Source of the DNA: Rutstroemia sp. NJR-2017a BVV2
Lineage: Eukaryota; Ascomycota; Leotiomycetes; Helotiales; Rutstroemiaceae
Direction: 5' to 3'
DNA: 64,000 nt
NCBI GenBank assembly: GCA_002946415.1
Contig: NJPS01000011.1
Coordinates: 372,001 to 436,000 of the forward strand
Shown here piece after piece: positions 22,191-33,064 of the stretch. A program made the position numbers and the translations under genes. Below the pieces are notes generated by a model. That model had not been told where the DNA came from. It saw only the letters and a program-made list of their open reading frames with translations, and made no database searches. Each line of letters opens with the position of its first letter. Within the stretch, counting starts at the first letter, position 1.

Positions 22191-23915
22191 ATGCCCAGGT
22201 AAGCAGCTTCTTTTTATTATGAACTCCAACTATACTAATTACGTTTTTTACACAGAGAAATAATTACGGTCCAGGCAGGCCAATGCGGCAACAGCAGTCA
22301 GTTCATACCCCTCATTCCAACCTCCAAACGTAAACATATTCTAATGCCCAAGTAATATAGTTGGTAGTCAGTTCTGGCAGCAACTCTGTCAAGAACATGG
22401 AATAAGTCAGGATGGAAATTTGGAAGAGTTCGCAACTGAGGGAGGGGACAGGAAGGACGTCTTTTTTTACCAGTCGGACGACACACGATACATCCCTCGA
22501 GCTATTCTGATAGATTTGGAGCCAAGAGTATGAATATTTCACGTCAATCACTTGGAATGAACTTGCCACCAGGTTGCTAACATATATATTGCTAGGTCCT
22601 CAATGGTATACAAACCGGTCCCTACAAGAATATCTACAACCCCGAGAATTTTTTCGTTGGCAAAAATGGTTCCGGAGCCGCAAACAACTGGGGAGATGGG
22701 TATCAAACAGGAGACACGGTTCATGAAGAAGTCATGGAAATGCTCGATAGAGAGGCAGACGGGAGTGATTCTCTGGAGGTATGTGAACATCAACTATGGC
22801 AAGGAACCAGCTAACTTTGTCTAGGGATTCATGATGCTTCACTCTATCGCAGGTGGTACTGGTTCTGGTTTAGGATCCTTTCTCCTGGAACGATTAAACG
22901 ACCGATTTCCCAAAAAGCTGATCCAAACATACTCCGTATTTCCTGACACCACCAACTCCGACGACGTTGTTGTTCATCCATACAACAGTTTACTATCAAT
23001 GCGTCGATTGACACAGAATGCCGACTCTGTAGTTGTACTTGATAACGGAGCGCTCTCTAGAATCGCTGCGGATAGATTACACGTGCAAGAACCATCATTT
23101 CAACAAACCAACCAATTGGTAATGAACCCTCCCCGTCGTGTAGTTCTATTTACTGATCAGTGAAGGTATCTACTGTTATGTCAGCTAGTACCACTACCCT
23201 CAGATACCCCGGATATATGCATAACGATCTAGTTAGCATAGTGGCTTCATTGATTCCAACGCCTCGCTGCCATTTCTTAATGACGGCCTATACACCTTTC
23301 ACAGGTAACAACGTCGAGCAAGCGAAGACTGTTCGAAAGACTACTGTGCTGGATGTCATGCGAAGGCTCTTGCAACCAAAGAATCGCATGGTGTCTACCG
23401 TACCAGGAAAAAAGAGTTGCTACATTTCCATTCTCAATGTTATTCAAGGGGATGTTGATCCAACAGATGTTCATAAAAGTCTCCTGAGAATTAGGGAACG
23501 ACGACTTGCTACATTCATTCCTTGGGGTCCAGCAAGCATACAAGTTGCGCTGACAAAGAAGAGTCCTTACATCCCTATGAACCACAGAGTTAGCGGCCTC
23601 ATGTTGGCTAACCATACTAGTATAGCAACAGTAAGTCTATGTTCGCAGAGAAAGTGGCCTGCAAACACTAACAAATTATAGCTGTTCAAACGTAGTGTGC
23701 GATTATACGATGGTATGCGAAAGCGTAATGCTTTCATAGAAGGGTACAAGAAAACAGCTCCATTTGCGGACAACTTGAACGAATTCGACGAGGCAAGAGA
23801 AGTCGTTACAGATCTCATTGCAGAGTATGAAGCCGCAGAGGATGCTGATTACCTGAGCCCCGACACTGCAAATAGTGCACCTACGGGAGAAGGAAGCGAT
23901 AGGCGTGTTGCATGA
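22191..23915 (+). CDS. Gamma-tubulin
   Basis: Seven exons encode 463 residues: 22191-22198, 22256-22296, 22361-22527, 22596-22778, 22825-23118, 23166-23630 and 23682-23915. The first exon carries only MP and part of the third codon. The protein begins [20 protein letters not shown], has the tubulin GTP-binding loop [15 protein letters not shown], the [13 protein letters not shown] segment, and C-terminal text [20 protein letters not shown] typical of gamma rather than alpha or beta tubulin. It nucleates microtubules at spindle pole bodies within the gamma-tubulin complex. Introns are 46-68 nt. The intron at 23119-23165 uses a gaag acceptor rather than the nearby cag, because only that choice keeps the frame. 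Confidence 0.93.
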
Positions 23916-24552
23916 TTACCTACGGCCGTAAGTATGCCTTGAGCATCGGCGAGTAGGACTATTGTTGGAGTTCAGGGTCTCGAAGGGTTCAAGACAGGTC
24001 ACTAGGGCGGGTAGGGCGCTTACACGGATGATTAATGATACCAAATACCAATAACGATGAAGAAAACTCTGTGCGTTTCTCTTTACTTCCATGCTTAATT
24101 GGGATGCTCATCTATTGGATCTACGATCGATCGTGTTTTGGTGTTGACGTTGGCTCTTGATGCCGGAAATGTAAGTCATATATGCTTTATTTTGTAACTT
24201 TTTCCCAAACTGCCCCACCAATGCCTTGACGACTCGACCAGCTCATAACGTCATACACAAATTGTGCCTTGATAGATGAGGGGCTCCTGGCCATGGTGGA
24301 GCTCTTCAATGTCATAGGTAGGCATAGCTCTGAGTCCCCAATTACTTTATATGCTTCTAGTCCCCTTCGAAAGTCATCATCAGAAAACCATCAACCAAAA
24401 AACCACTTCGTCACTGCTACGAACTACACAAGCTACTCGCACAAAAATATCTAACTGACCTCTACAAAGTAAGTCAATTGATCAATCTCAATCCGTGACC
24501 TGACCCCATACTAACAATCCTCCAGTCTCCCAACACACAAATCCAATCCATC
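23916..24552 (+). promoter_or_regulatory. Upstream region with a 5' UTR intron
   Basis: No gene seen. A good intron lies at 24469-24525 (donor gtaagt, branch-like ctaac, acceptor tccag) just before the next start codon, so it probably sits in the 5' leader of the small hydrophilic protein at 24553. Confidence 0.55.
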
Positions 24553-24822
24553 ATGTCTGGACAACAATCCAAAGCCGAGATCATCGAGGAGCGCAAGGCC
24601 AACCTTCCTCTTCCAGAACAACCACCGGTCGCCTCCGATTGGAACTCTGCCGATGCAACCAAGGTCAACGTTGGCTCTGGTGGTGATGTTGCCAGCGATC
24701 TCTCTACAGGAGACGCCGCAAGTTCAGGATTGAGAGAGCCTGCTACGCAAGGAAGTGGTGTTAGAGAGGAGGGAGGTGTTGATATGAGCGGCATTGGACG
24801 GGAAGGAAAGGAATCAAAGTAA
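24553..24822 (+). CDS. Small hydrophilic conserved fungal protein
   Basis: An intronless frame of 89 residues beginning MSGQQSKAEIIEERKANLPL. It is rich in Gly, Ser, Ala, Asp and Glu, without signal peptide or membrane segment, and ends GREGKESK. The composition is like small stress or conidiation-associated proteins (hydrophilin-like), but this is inference. It is followed in tandem by a second hydrophilic gene at 25538 of similar character, which suggests a shared expression programme. The function is unknown. Confidence 0.7.
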   Translation: MSGQQSKAEIIEERKANLPLPEQPPVASDWNSADATKVNVGSGGDVASDLSTGDAASSGLREPATQGSGVREEGGVDMSGIGREGKESK

Positions 24823-25537
24823 TCTATGGGAGTTTTCTTGATGATGCTGATGATATGATGCATGGGGTTTATGGAAAGGATTATTTGCATATGTGCATTT
24901 CTATGGGACAGCAAGGGAGCCCTGTATGAATATGAGAAGGCATTTATACCAAATAAAAAACAGTGGAAAGTTTGGTATGCTTGTACGCTCCTTACTTTGT
25001 GTGCCAAAATTGTAGTTGGTACTTACAGCTTGCGGGGGAAAGCTCCGGACGAAATCACACAGACAGTGGGTTAGATCGTCTCTCGAGAAGGATCATCTAG
25101 TTTGTCGCTCTGCATTGCCAAGATACATAGCTTGCAGATGCTGATATCATTCCATCAAAGCATCCCATGTCACATGACTGTACCTTATCTCGATCTCATA
25201 GGTAGTCGTGACGTAACTTCAATACCAGCGAAACCTTCTTGAGGCTTTAGTATGGTCTCTGGGCCATACTCCACAATCAAGCATGAGTTCAGATTGACAG
25301 AATCACGCCAGATGCAAGTGTTCGCAACATCATCTGTATCTCATCCAGCGTGATGTCATCTCGGCTTAGAATATATTAGATATGTTGACGAGAATCAAGA
25401 ACATCTGAGCGCGGGTAGAAATACAAGAAACTGAACTTTACCACACCACAAATCTTCATCTTCATCCTTATACTGAAAACAGCACCTTTCAAACAAGTAA
25501 ACAGATTCACAAATCGGAATATATCACCTCTATCAAA

Positions 25538-26410
25538 ATGACTAGCATCGGAACCAAGGTAAATGACAAGCATCTACTCAACGACTGCTGAGACCTTTCG
25601 GATCATGAAGCATTCAAGCATTCAGCTTCTTAGCAATACCTTCATGGCAGTGAATTAAGCTAACATCAATCACAGGTCAAGGATCCCCACTCCATCATCA
25701 AGGAGCCTGCAGGTGCAGTTGCAGCGGATTCTCTTGCTGCCGAGTCGACAAGATCTGGAGGAGGCTTTTCAGAGAACCGTGATAGCGAGCCATTGAAAGT
25801 TTCCGGCTCGAATTCTACTTTGGCCAACACTGACACATCGGCTGCCGATCGTTTGGAACCAGCCCCCGACTCCGACACCAGAAAGGCTCAAAACGACTGG
25901 GCCGAGGAGAAGGACACTGGTCCATCTGGCCATTATACGAAAGGACCAGGCAGAGCAACTGAACCCACAGGCGGAAGTCAAACAGGTGGCAGCGGTCAAA
26001 CAGGTGGCAGCGGTCACACAGGTAGCAGTGGTCACACAGGTAGCAGTGGTCACACAGGTAGCAGTGGTCACACAGGTAGCGGCAGCCACACAGGTGGCAG
26101 CAGTCACACAGGTAGCGACCACCATAGTTCTGGCAATGGGGCACCAGCGCCATCGTACGTGGTGGATCAGTATCTTGTTGATGGAAAGGCAAAGGGAAAA
26201 AATGTGAAGGAGGGGGGATTTGACAGTGACGGTGCAAAGAATGCAAGCTCTAACGCAGAAATTGGATCAGACATGGATCCTGGTAGACTTGCAGAGCAGA
26301 AGTTTGCAAGGGAAAACGCCGTATCAGGCAATGATGCAAGTCAGCCAAAGGATAAGGGAGAGCCTGGAGGAGGACAGTATGAAGCCTTGAAGTCGGATAC
26401 TCCGGCATAG
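25538..26410 (+). CDS. Hydrophilic Gly/Ser/His-repeat protein
   Basis: Exon 25538-25558 (MTSIGTK) joins exon 25676-26410 through an intron ending atcacag, giving 251 residues. The body is disordered and hydrophilic. Residues about 105-155 consist of hexapeptide repeats of the form H/Q-T-G-S/G-S-G. The C-terminal part (YVVDQYLVDGKAKGKNVKEG, then FDSDGAKNASSNAEIGSDMD and DPGRLAEQKFARENAVSG) looks conserved and reads like a fungal family of stress-type proteins. No catalytic motifs are seen. The repeat tract is probably variable in length between strains. Confidence 0.72.
25967..26118 (+). repeat. 18-bp coding minisatellite (hexapeptide HTGSSG)
   Basis: About eight copies of a unit near cacacaggtagcagtggt run in frame inside the preceding gene. 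The central four copies are nearly identical, which suggests recent expansion by slippage or unequal exchange. Confidence 0.85.
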
Positions 26411-27034
26411 ATGGAAAGGGTGATTGTAACAAATAACTAATGAAAATATGTTTTTATGATTTCCTACTATTTGTCGTTCATTTTGGAACTGTCAAAGCAT
26501 CTGCCTCGATTTAATTTGCTCACGTGACCATCTTCGAGGATCAAGATGATTGTACGGGATGTGACCGGCTATTGATCCCACTGCTCATGGGAAACAGCTA
26601 TTGTTTTCAGCACCAAGCCACTTGAACTTGCCCTTGTACCAGCTGCGCCTTGAAAGCGTTTGTAGCAGATAGAACCTCACTTTCGTAGCCTCCTAGGTAC
26701 ATGCCCTTGCCCTAAAATGAAAAGGGTATTGCAAGCCGAAGGAGTAATTCGCAGAAATAGATTCACTCGAATAATTTGCTTATAAATATAAGGCGGACAT
26801 TATTCTTCCATCATAGCTGTTTACGATTGCAATTCCTCAATCTTGTGTGTTCCTCTGTAGAGAGAATTAGTTGTCGTTAAGGGCGAGTGCTTAAAAGCTC
26901 TAAAAAGTTCCTGGCGCTAGTCCCCATTCAAAACTTTCTCGCTTAGAGAAAACCTCCCACCACGGAATTTCTAACAATATTTCTTAAGAATATCGTCGTC
27001 TTTCAATCTCCGTCAAACAGATCAAGAACCAAAT
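26411..27034. promoter_or_regulatory. Upstream region of RACK1
   Basis: No gene seen. The last 200 bases are a long probable 5' leader before the RACK1 start. Confidence 0.5.
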
Positions 27035-28263
27035 ATGGCGGAACAACTTATCCTCAAGGGCACCCTCGAGGGCCACAGCGGCTGGGTCACTTCTCTCGCA
27101 ACTTCTCTTGAGAACCCCAACATGCTTTTGTCAGGTTCTCGCGACAAGAGTTTGATCATCTGGAACTTGACCCGCGATGAGTCTCAATACGGATACCCCA
27201 AGAGATCTCTCCACGGTCACTCCCACATTGTTTCCGACTGTGTAGGTTACCTGATTGATTCTGGAGCTGCTGGGTTGAGCGCAAGTTGCAATTGAATGCT
27301 GAGACTCAATTCTAGGTGATCTCCTCCGACGGTGCCTACGCTCTTTCTGCTTCCTGGGACAAGACTCTCCGCCTTTGGGAGCTTGCTACCGGTACCACCA
27401 CCCGCCGATTTGTTGGACACAACAACGACGTCCTCTCCGTCTCTTTCTCCGCCGACAACAGACAAATTGTCTCCGGATCCCGCGACCGAACAATCAAGTT
27501 GTGGAACACTCTTGGTGACTGCAAGTTCACCATCACTGAGAAGGGACACGCCGATTGGGTTTCCTGCGTCCGATTCAGCCCCAACCCACAAAACCCAGTC
27601 ATTGTCAGCTCCGGTTGGGACAAGCTCGTAAAGGTACGCTATATCTCGTTTTTGGTACACTTGGGAAGGTATTGCGAAGTCTTATATGATGCTTTGCAAT
27701 TTTTATAGTATTTGCTACTTCAGAGCATGGGAGACCATGCCATGAGACAACTAACACCAATGCACTGAAATTAACTTCGCAATATCTTACCTGGTACCTA
27801 TCCGATGAGTAGAATTATGCTAAGACTTTAATCATAGGTGTGGGAGCTCAGCTCTTGCAGACTGCAAACCGACCACATCGGACACACCGGTTACATTAAC
27901 ACCGTCACCATCTCACCAGACGGATCTCTCTGCGCATCAGGTGGAAAGGACGGAACCACCATGTTGTGGGACTTGAACGAGTCAAAGCACCTATACTCCT
28001 TGAACGCCGGTGATGAGATCCATGCCCTTGTCTTCTCTCCCAACAGATACTGGCTCTGCGCTGCTACCTCCAGCAGCATTATCATCTTCGATTTGGAGAA
28101 GAAGAGCAAGGTTGATGAGTTGAAGCCAGAGTTCCAGGCTGTTGGCAAGAAGAGCAGAGAGCCAGAGTGTGTTAGCTTGGCATGGAGCGCGGATGGCCAA
28201 ACTCTGTTCGCAGGATACACGGATAACATCATTCGGGCTTGGGGTGTTATGTCGAGAGCGTAA
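27035..28263 (+). CDS. RACK1/Cpc2 guanine nucleotide-binding protein beta subunit-like, ribosomal scaffold
   Basis: Exons 27035-27241, 27316-27633 and 27838-28263 encode exactly 316 residues, the usual RACK1 length. Seven WD repeats are visible, for example [12 protein letters not shown] with [15 protein letters not shown], then [45 protein letters not shown] and [16 protein letters not shown]. The protein sits on the head of the 40S ribosomal subunit, links signalling to translation, and takes part in cross-pathway control in fungi. Intron 2 (27634-27837, 204 nt) is long for this window and hosts a C/D snoRNA, listed separately. Confidence 0.96.
27682..27772 (+). ncRNA. Intronic C/D box snoRNA, U24 (snR24) type
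   Basis: Inside RACK1 intron 2. Box C is atgatgc at 27686-27692 (consensus RUGAUGA with the last A replaced). Box D is ctga at 27765-27768. The segment tatttgctacttcaga (about 27709-27724) is the conserved U24 guide next to box D', and atgagacaac follows. Known biology: yeast snR24 (U24) lies in the intron of ASC1, the yeast RACK1 gene, and guides 2'-O-methylation of 25S rRNA. The host gene, guide and box order all agree here. The terminal stem is not resolved by eye, so the ends are approximate. Confidence 0.8.
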
Positions 28264-28625
28264 GGGGTTGGTGTAAGGGCGTGCGTCATTCATCTTGAGG
28301 TTTTATGGCTTTGCGGGGTTTGTGGTTTCTTGTCATTGGGCAGGACGTACTTCAAAACATGGCATAGCCGGAGGCTCATGGACATGAAAAATCCAAACAT
28401 CGTAAAAAAGTACCTTCCTTGTGTATCATTGCTTGTTGTGAAATGTGAATTGAATCTTCTAAGTGAGCATCCATGCCGATTAAAGCCGAGCATAAATGCG
28501 GCCGCTACTCCACCTTCAGCAGGGGTTGCTTATCGACCGTGTTACCCAAACCAAAGGCGCGTTCCCCATCCTGTTAATTTAGTCATGAACAACTCGACGC
28601 TTGCTACAGATCCAATTTGCTAAGT

Positions 28626-30284
28626 ATGGTTGCTTGCCCTATATGCGAGAAGCCTGTGAAGCCCAAAGATATCAATAGTCACATTGATTCAGGATGTGAG
28701 ACATTTATTGACACAGGCTCCCCGCCACTCACTCAGCAAATTAGCATAGCGTCACAAAAGCCACCCTCAACACAGAAACCTTCTGTTTCTAGCTTCTTCT
28801 CGACTCCTGCAGCTAAAAAGGCAGCGTCATATCCTACACCGAAAGTAGAGCCGAGTCCAGCCCCGAACTTCCAGCAGAATGGGCAGACTTTCGGATCTGC
28901 GAAAGGTTCAACACCGCAGTTACAACGGAAAAGGTCATTCGAGGACATAGCGGAGGAATCATCTACAAGTGGAAATAACAGTTTCCATGATGATAAAGCA
29001 GATCCACCGGCGAAAAAGCCCAAAATAAATGCCTTCCAGAAAGCAGCACCCCTGGCGGAACGGATGCGCCCAAGAAGTCTGGACGAAGTATGCGGTCAGG
29101 AGCTGGTTGGTCCGCAGGGAGTGCTACGCAGTCTTATCGAACAGGATCGTGTGCCGTCGATGGTGCTTTGGGGAGGTGCGGGGACTGGAAAGACTACAAT
29201 TGCACGATGTATTGCTACTATGGTTGGAAGTCGGTTTGTGGAGATCAACAGTACTTCATCAGGCGTGGGTGAGGTCAAAAAGATATTTGCTGAAGCAAGA
29301 GGAGAACTCGGTCTTACCGGACGGAAGACCATAATATTCTGCGATGAGATACACCGGTTTTCAAAGAGTCAGCAAGATGTTTTCCTTGGGCCGGTGGAAT
29401 CTGGACAAATCACATTGATCGGTGCAACAACTGAGAATCCCTCGTTCAAAGTCCAAAATGCTTTACTTTCGAGATGTCGGACGTTCACGTTATCAAAACT
29501 TACAGATGAGGATATACTGCAGATACTCGAGAGAGCTCTGGCTACAGAAGGCCCAAATTATACTCCCTCAGATCTCGTTGACACCGAACTCCTTAAATAC
29601 CTTTCGGCTTTCTCGGATGGCGACGCTCGGACAGCTTTGAATCTTCTAGAGCTCGCCATGGGACTATCGAATAGACCGAATATCACAAAAGAAGATATTA
29701 AAGCTGCACTCACTAAAACCTTGGTCTATGATCGAGCTGGTGATCAACACTATGATACAATATCAGCCTTTCACAAATCTGTTCGAGGCAGTGATCCAGA
29801 CGCGGCTCTATACTATCTAGCACGGATGCTTCAGTCTGGGGAAGATCCTCTCTACATAGCAAGAAGAATGGTGGTTATAGCGTCGGAAGATGTAGGGCTA
29901 GCAGACAACTCGCTTCTTACCCTAGCAACCAGCACATATACAGCATGCGAGAAGATTGGCATGCCAGAATGTCGAATAGCAATGGCTCATGCAACAGTAG
30001 CTTTGTGTCTAGCTCCGAAAAGCACACGAGCTTATAGAGCATTGAACAATGCATTTTCTGCGTTGAAGGAACCGGGTGTTGCAAGCTTACCTGTTCCTAT
30101 CCATCTGAGGAATGCTCCCACGAAGTTGATGAAAGAATTGGGATACGGAGATCAGTACAAGTACAATCCTAATTATAAGGAAGGAAAAGTAGCACAGGAT
30201 TATCTTCCAGAGCAGTTGATTGGAAGGAAGTTTTTGGAGGACAGAGATTTAGGAACCGAGATTGATCCTGGTGCTTGGGAGTGA
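28626..30284 (+). CDS. MGS1: MGS1/WRNIP1 replication-associated AAA+ ATPase
   Basis: An intronless frame of 552 residues from the ATG at 28626; an upstream in-frame codon is TTG. A UBZ-type zinc finger opens the protein: Cys4, Cys7, His19, Cys24. The AAA+ core has Walker A GGAGTGKT at 183-190, Walker B IIFCDE at 236-241, sensor region GATTENPSF and LLSRCRTF. The C-terminal RarA/MgsA domain includes GSDPDAALYYLARMLQSGED and ALNNAFSALKEPG. The protein acts at stalled forks with PCNA and DNA polymerase delta and binds ubiquitin. The KPSVSSFF stretch at 51-58 resembles a PCNA-interacting box with Lys in place of Gln. It lies 362 bases downstream of RACK1. Confidence 0.93.
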   Translation: MVACPICEKPVKPKDINSHIDSGCETFIDTGSPPLTQQISIASQKPPSTQKPSVSSFFSTPAAKKAASYPTPKVEPSPAPNFQQNGQTFGSAKGSTPQLQRKRSFEDIAEESSTSGNNSFHDDKADPPAKKPKINAFQKAAPLAERMRPRSLDEVCGQELVGPQGVLRSLIEQDRVPSMVLWGGAGTGKTTIARCIATMVGSRFVEINSTSSGVGEVKKIFAEARGELGLTGRKTIIFCDEIHRFSKSQQDVFLGPVESGQITLIGATTENPSFKVQNALLSRCRTFTLSKLTDEDILQILERALATEGPNYTPSDLVDTELLKYLSAFSDGDARTALNLLELAMGLSNRPNITKEDIKAALTKTLVYDRAGDQHYDTISAFHKSVRGSDPDAALYYLARMLQSGEDPLYIARRMVVIASEDVGLADNSLLTLATSTYTACEKIGMPECRIAMAHATVALCLAPKSTRAYRALNNAFSALKEPGVASLPVPIHLRNAPTKLMKELGYGDQYKYNPNYKEGKVAQDYLPEQLIGRKFLEDRDLGTEIDPGAWE

Positions 30285-30875
30285 AAGTGTCATATAATTA
30301 CGTGCATTATGCATCACAATGGCGTTTGGGATGGTAAATGCCCTCCATGTGCGAAGGTATATAATGGGAGTTTCAAAAGTATATTGTCTTGATCATTTCT
30401 TATAAAGTTGGACAATGGAGTGGGTTAGTGGTATATATTTATAGACTTCAGCCCGTTTACACATCCCTCGAAGGGAATTTCATTCAGGCGTCTGCCGCAT
30501 CTTGACCTAGCTCGAAGACGGTTTGTTTCTTTTTATGCCAAGCTCCTGTTTGGTGAATACATCCAAGTTCTGTAGGTACCTTTTGGGCAGCTCCATTGAC
30601 CTACGTATGAGGTATCATGTGAGATCAAATCTTCCCAAGCTTGCTAGGAATGCTACTACGCACACCTTACTAAGCATAGAGAAAAGTGTAGGTAACTTGT
30701 CAGAAATGGTATGCATTGCCAAAGCGTCATTGATGTTGGTAATGTACAGCTTGATCTCCCTGCCGTGAGGCACGCAATCCAATTTCATTCACCTGCACTA
30801 CCTCAGCTCACCCGTCTATGAATCTTCTCTGCCCAACTAGACCATGCACCCATCCCATCGTATTCCTCGGTTCCT
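30285..30875. other. Intergenic region between convergent genes
   Basis: No gene seen; 3' flanks of MGS1 and COX9. Confidence 0.5.
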
Positions 30876-31323
30876 CTATGCGATAGCATTTGCAGCTCTC
30901 TCTTCCTCCAACTTTGAGTAGAAAGCGTCACGTTTGCGGACGGCTGGGACGTGGTATCCGTACCTATATCGAATGTCAATGAACCATATCTAACAAGTGT
31001 CGGCGGGAGACTCTACCAGAAGAGGTATCCGAATGAAGTTCCGAGACCTGGTTGCGGGCATTGTTAGTTGACTGATATTTCCCACGTTCCACCTATCGCA
31101 CGCGCCATAAACTCCTCCCTTTCCATCCGCCCTTACCCTCACCCACGCGGATCTATACACATACCGAAAGCGACGCTGAGGTCAAGGACAAGCCCTCTTC
31201 GGAGCATCTAACAGAGAGAAGTCAGTCCATATTCATTAATTCTTTCCATTCGCATTTGCGGTCTCTCATGCACAGCGTAGTTCTCCTGTGGAAACCTACT
31301 CCAGTAATTGGTTTGATTGCCAT
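30876..31323 (-). CDS. COX9: Cytochrome c oxidase subunit 7a (Cox9)
   Basis: Four tiny exons on the minus strand, 31300-31323, 31165-31207, 31017-31047 and 30876-30963, add up to 186 nt and encode 61 residues. The product begins MAIKPITGMLRRGLVLDLSV, has one membrane helix (SVAFGLGTSFGYLFWYG) and ends KLEEERAANAIA. This matches the fungal Cox9/subunit 7a pattern: a short matrix part, a single helix and a charged C terminus. It is a structural subunit of complex IV in the inner mitochondrial membrane. Introns of 53, 117 and 92 nt are all GT-AG. No exon is long enough to be noticed on its own. Confidence 0.88.
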
Positions 31324-31674
31324 TGTGAATTTGGTGAACTTCAAGGAGGAAAAGTTCGTGTGTTGTGAGTCTTAATCGTAGGTTTCGTTCGAATGATGTT
31401 CAAAATCGACTGATGCAAGTGCCCATCCCACGCTGCCGAGCTTAATGTTCAAGCCTTAGGCAACAATCGCGTTTGAATGTGAGTTTTGTAGCTTTCGCAC
31501 GTGATTCGAAATCTTGCCGTCAAGCAAGTGAATTGAGTCGATTCACCAAAGGATTGAAGTTTCGGTTTTCTGCCAATACCATGATCGGTTCTGCTCGTCA
31601 ATCTGTCGCAATACAATGATCTTGAGAAAAGGGATTTGTCAACCTGCGAATAATCTCTAAAAGACGACGCGACC

Positions 31675-32689
31675 ATGGTTCCGATGTCGACGAAACGATC
31701 AAGTCCTACACCTAGCGACGAAGAGGAACCGTCAAGCAAGAGAAGATGCAGTGGACGAGAATTACCACAAACTCCACCTCCTGAGCACGAAATCGCGTTC
31801 GAGATCAAGAGTGTATCATTGTTCGATAGTAATGTTCGACAACTATTGCGCAGGTCGGTAGCTTCAGCGCTGGACTTCGTGGGTTTTGATAGCGCAACGG
31901 AGGAGGCTTTGGAGGCGATGTGCGCGGAGGTTGATACATGTTTGTATTATCATATCCAAGGATTTTGAGAATTTATGTTGACCTTACCATCAAGATACTA
32001 CACACTTATTATCACAAGTTACGGCTTCGATGCTCATTGCGCGACGATCGGCACCCATACCCCACGACTTTGAATATGCGCTTCATAGGTTCTCACTCCC
32101 TCTCGCATCGTTAGAACCACATTTACGGCCACCCATCGCGGTGCCAAAGTTAAAACTCGAGCAGGAAGAAGCGACGCCGGAGGACTCCAAGACTAAGAAT
32201 ATTGTGAAAATACTAGGACCGGAACTTGATGGCGAAGAGGATAAAAAGACGAAACCATATATCCCGAAAGGATTTCCTGCGTTTCCAAGCAAACATACGT
32301 ATAAATGGACAGCAAAGGAACCAGATCGCATGACAGATCCGCGGAAGATCAGGGAAGAGGCAGCGAAGAGCGCGAGGATGGGCGAAGAGGCTTTGAGACG
32401 ATTAGTGAAAGTTAGCAAGGCTGGAAAGGAAAAGGATATGAAGAAGATAGCAAGCCGGGACCCGAGGAGCAAAGAACGGCATGAGCTGTGGGAGAGGACG
32501 ATGCGAAGTTTGGCTGGAGACAAGGGAGTCAATGGGACGGATAGTTTGGATGATAGAAGTATGGTCGTTAATGCGGAGAAACAATATTTCAGAAAAGGTG
32601 CACCGGCGAAGAGGAAATTGTTGAATCCGTCTCCGCCCCCTCCACCTTTATTGTCCACGTCGGCGGATTTGGTGCCCTTGGAGCCGTGA
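31675..32689 (+). CDS. TAF8: TFIID subunit TAF8
   Basis: Exons 31675-31939 and 31995-32689 encode 319 residues. After a disordered NLS-like start (STKRSSPTPSDEEEPSSKRR) comes a bromo-associated histone fold, LLRRSVASALDFVGFDSATE, then AEVDTYTTHLLSQVTASMLI across the intron, and ARRSAPIPHDFEYALHRF. The TAF8 C-terminal domain follows (YIPKGFPAFPSKHTYKWTA, DPRKIREEAAKSARMGEEAL). TAF8 pairs with TAF10 by its histone fold and joins the TFIID lobes. The intron (gtttgt...atcaag, 55 nt) was chosen because it alone restores the helix; skipping to the later caag loses seven residues. Divergent from COX9, 351 bases apart. Confidence 0.88.
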
Positions 32690-33064
32690 GAGTGTAATGG
32701 AATAAGCTTTTGGTATTTGGGAAGCATGAAGGGAGGGGTGCATATTTCAGCGTGGCGTTCGGGACGGAAGGGTGCATTCGGAGGGCATTATATGTGCAGG
32801 TGTCCGAGAGAATGGTCTCATATATATTCTCTATTTGTATAATACATACATAGGCTGTTGCTCGGCAGCATACAAAAGCATTGCTGACCACGATATGCCT
32901 CATTGCTTGGTCCCGTGATTATCATGAGCCGGATCGCAGCATTTCTCTGCCCGTTCAAGTAGCTATAAGCCTTCCATGGCCGTAATCATATATCATCATC
33001 ATCCAGAGCGAACCACCTAACATCAGCTAACCTCGCATGAGACATCTCCCACAAGCCCCTCAAC
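32690..33064. other. Intergenic region between convergent genes
   Basis: No gene seen; 3' flanks of TAF8 and SOM1. Confidence 0.5.

Noticed and set aside
27242..27315. Second snoRNA in RACK1 intron 1
   Set aside because: At 74 nt the intron is too short, and the box C-like tgattga is poor despite a ctga near the end.
31940..32021. Longer TAF8 intron ending at the second caag
   Set aside because: It would delete seven residues of the histone-fold helix; the acceptor at 31994 restores it in frame.
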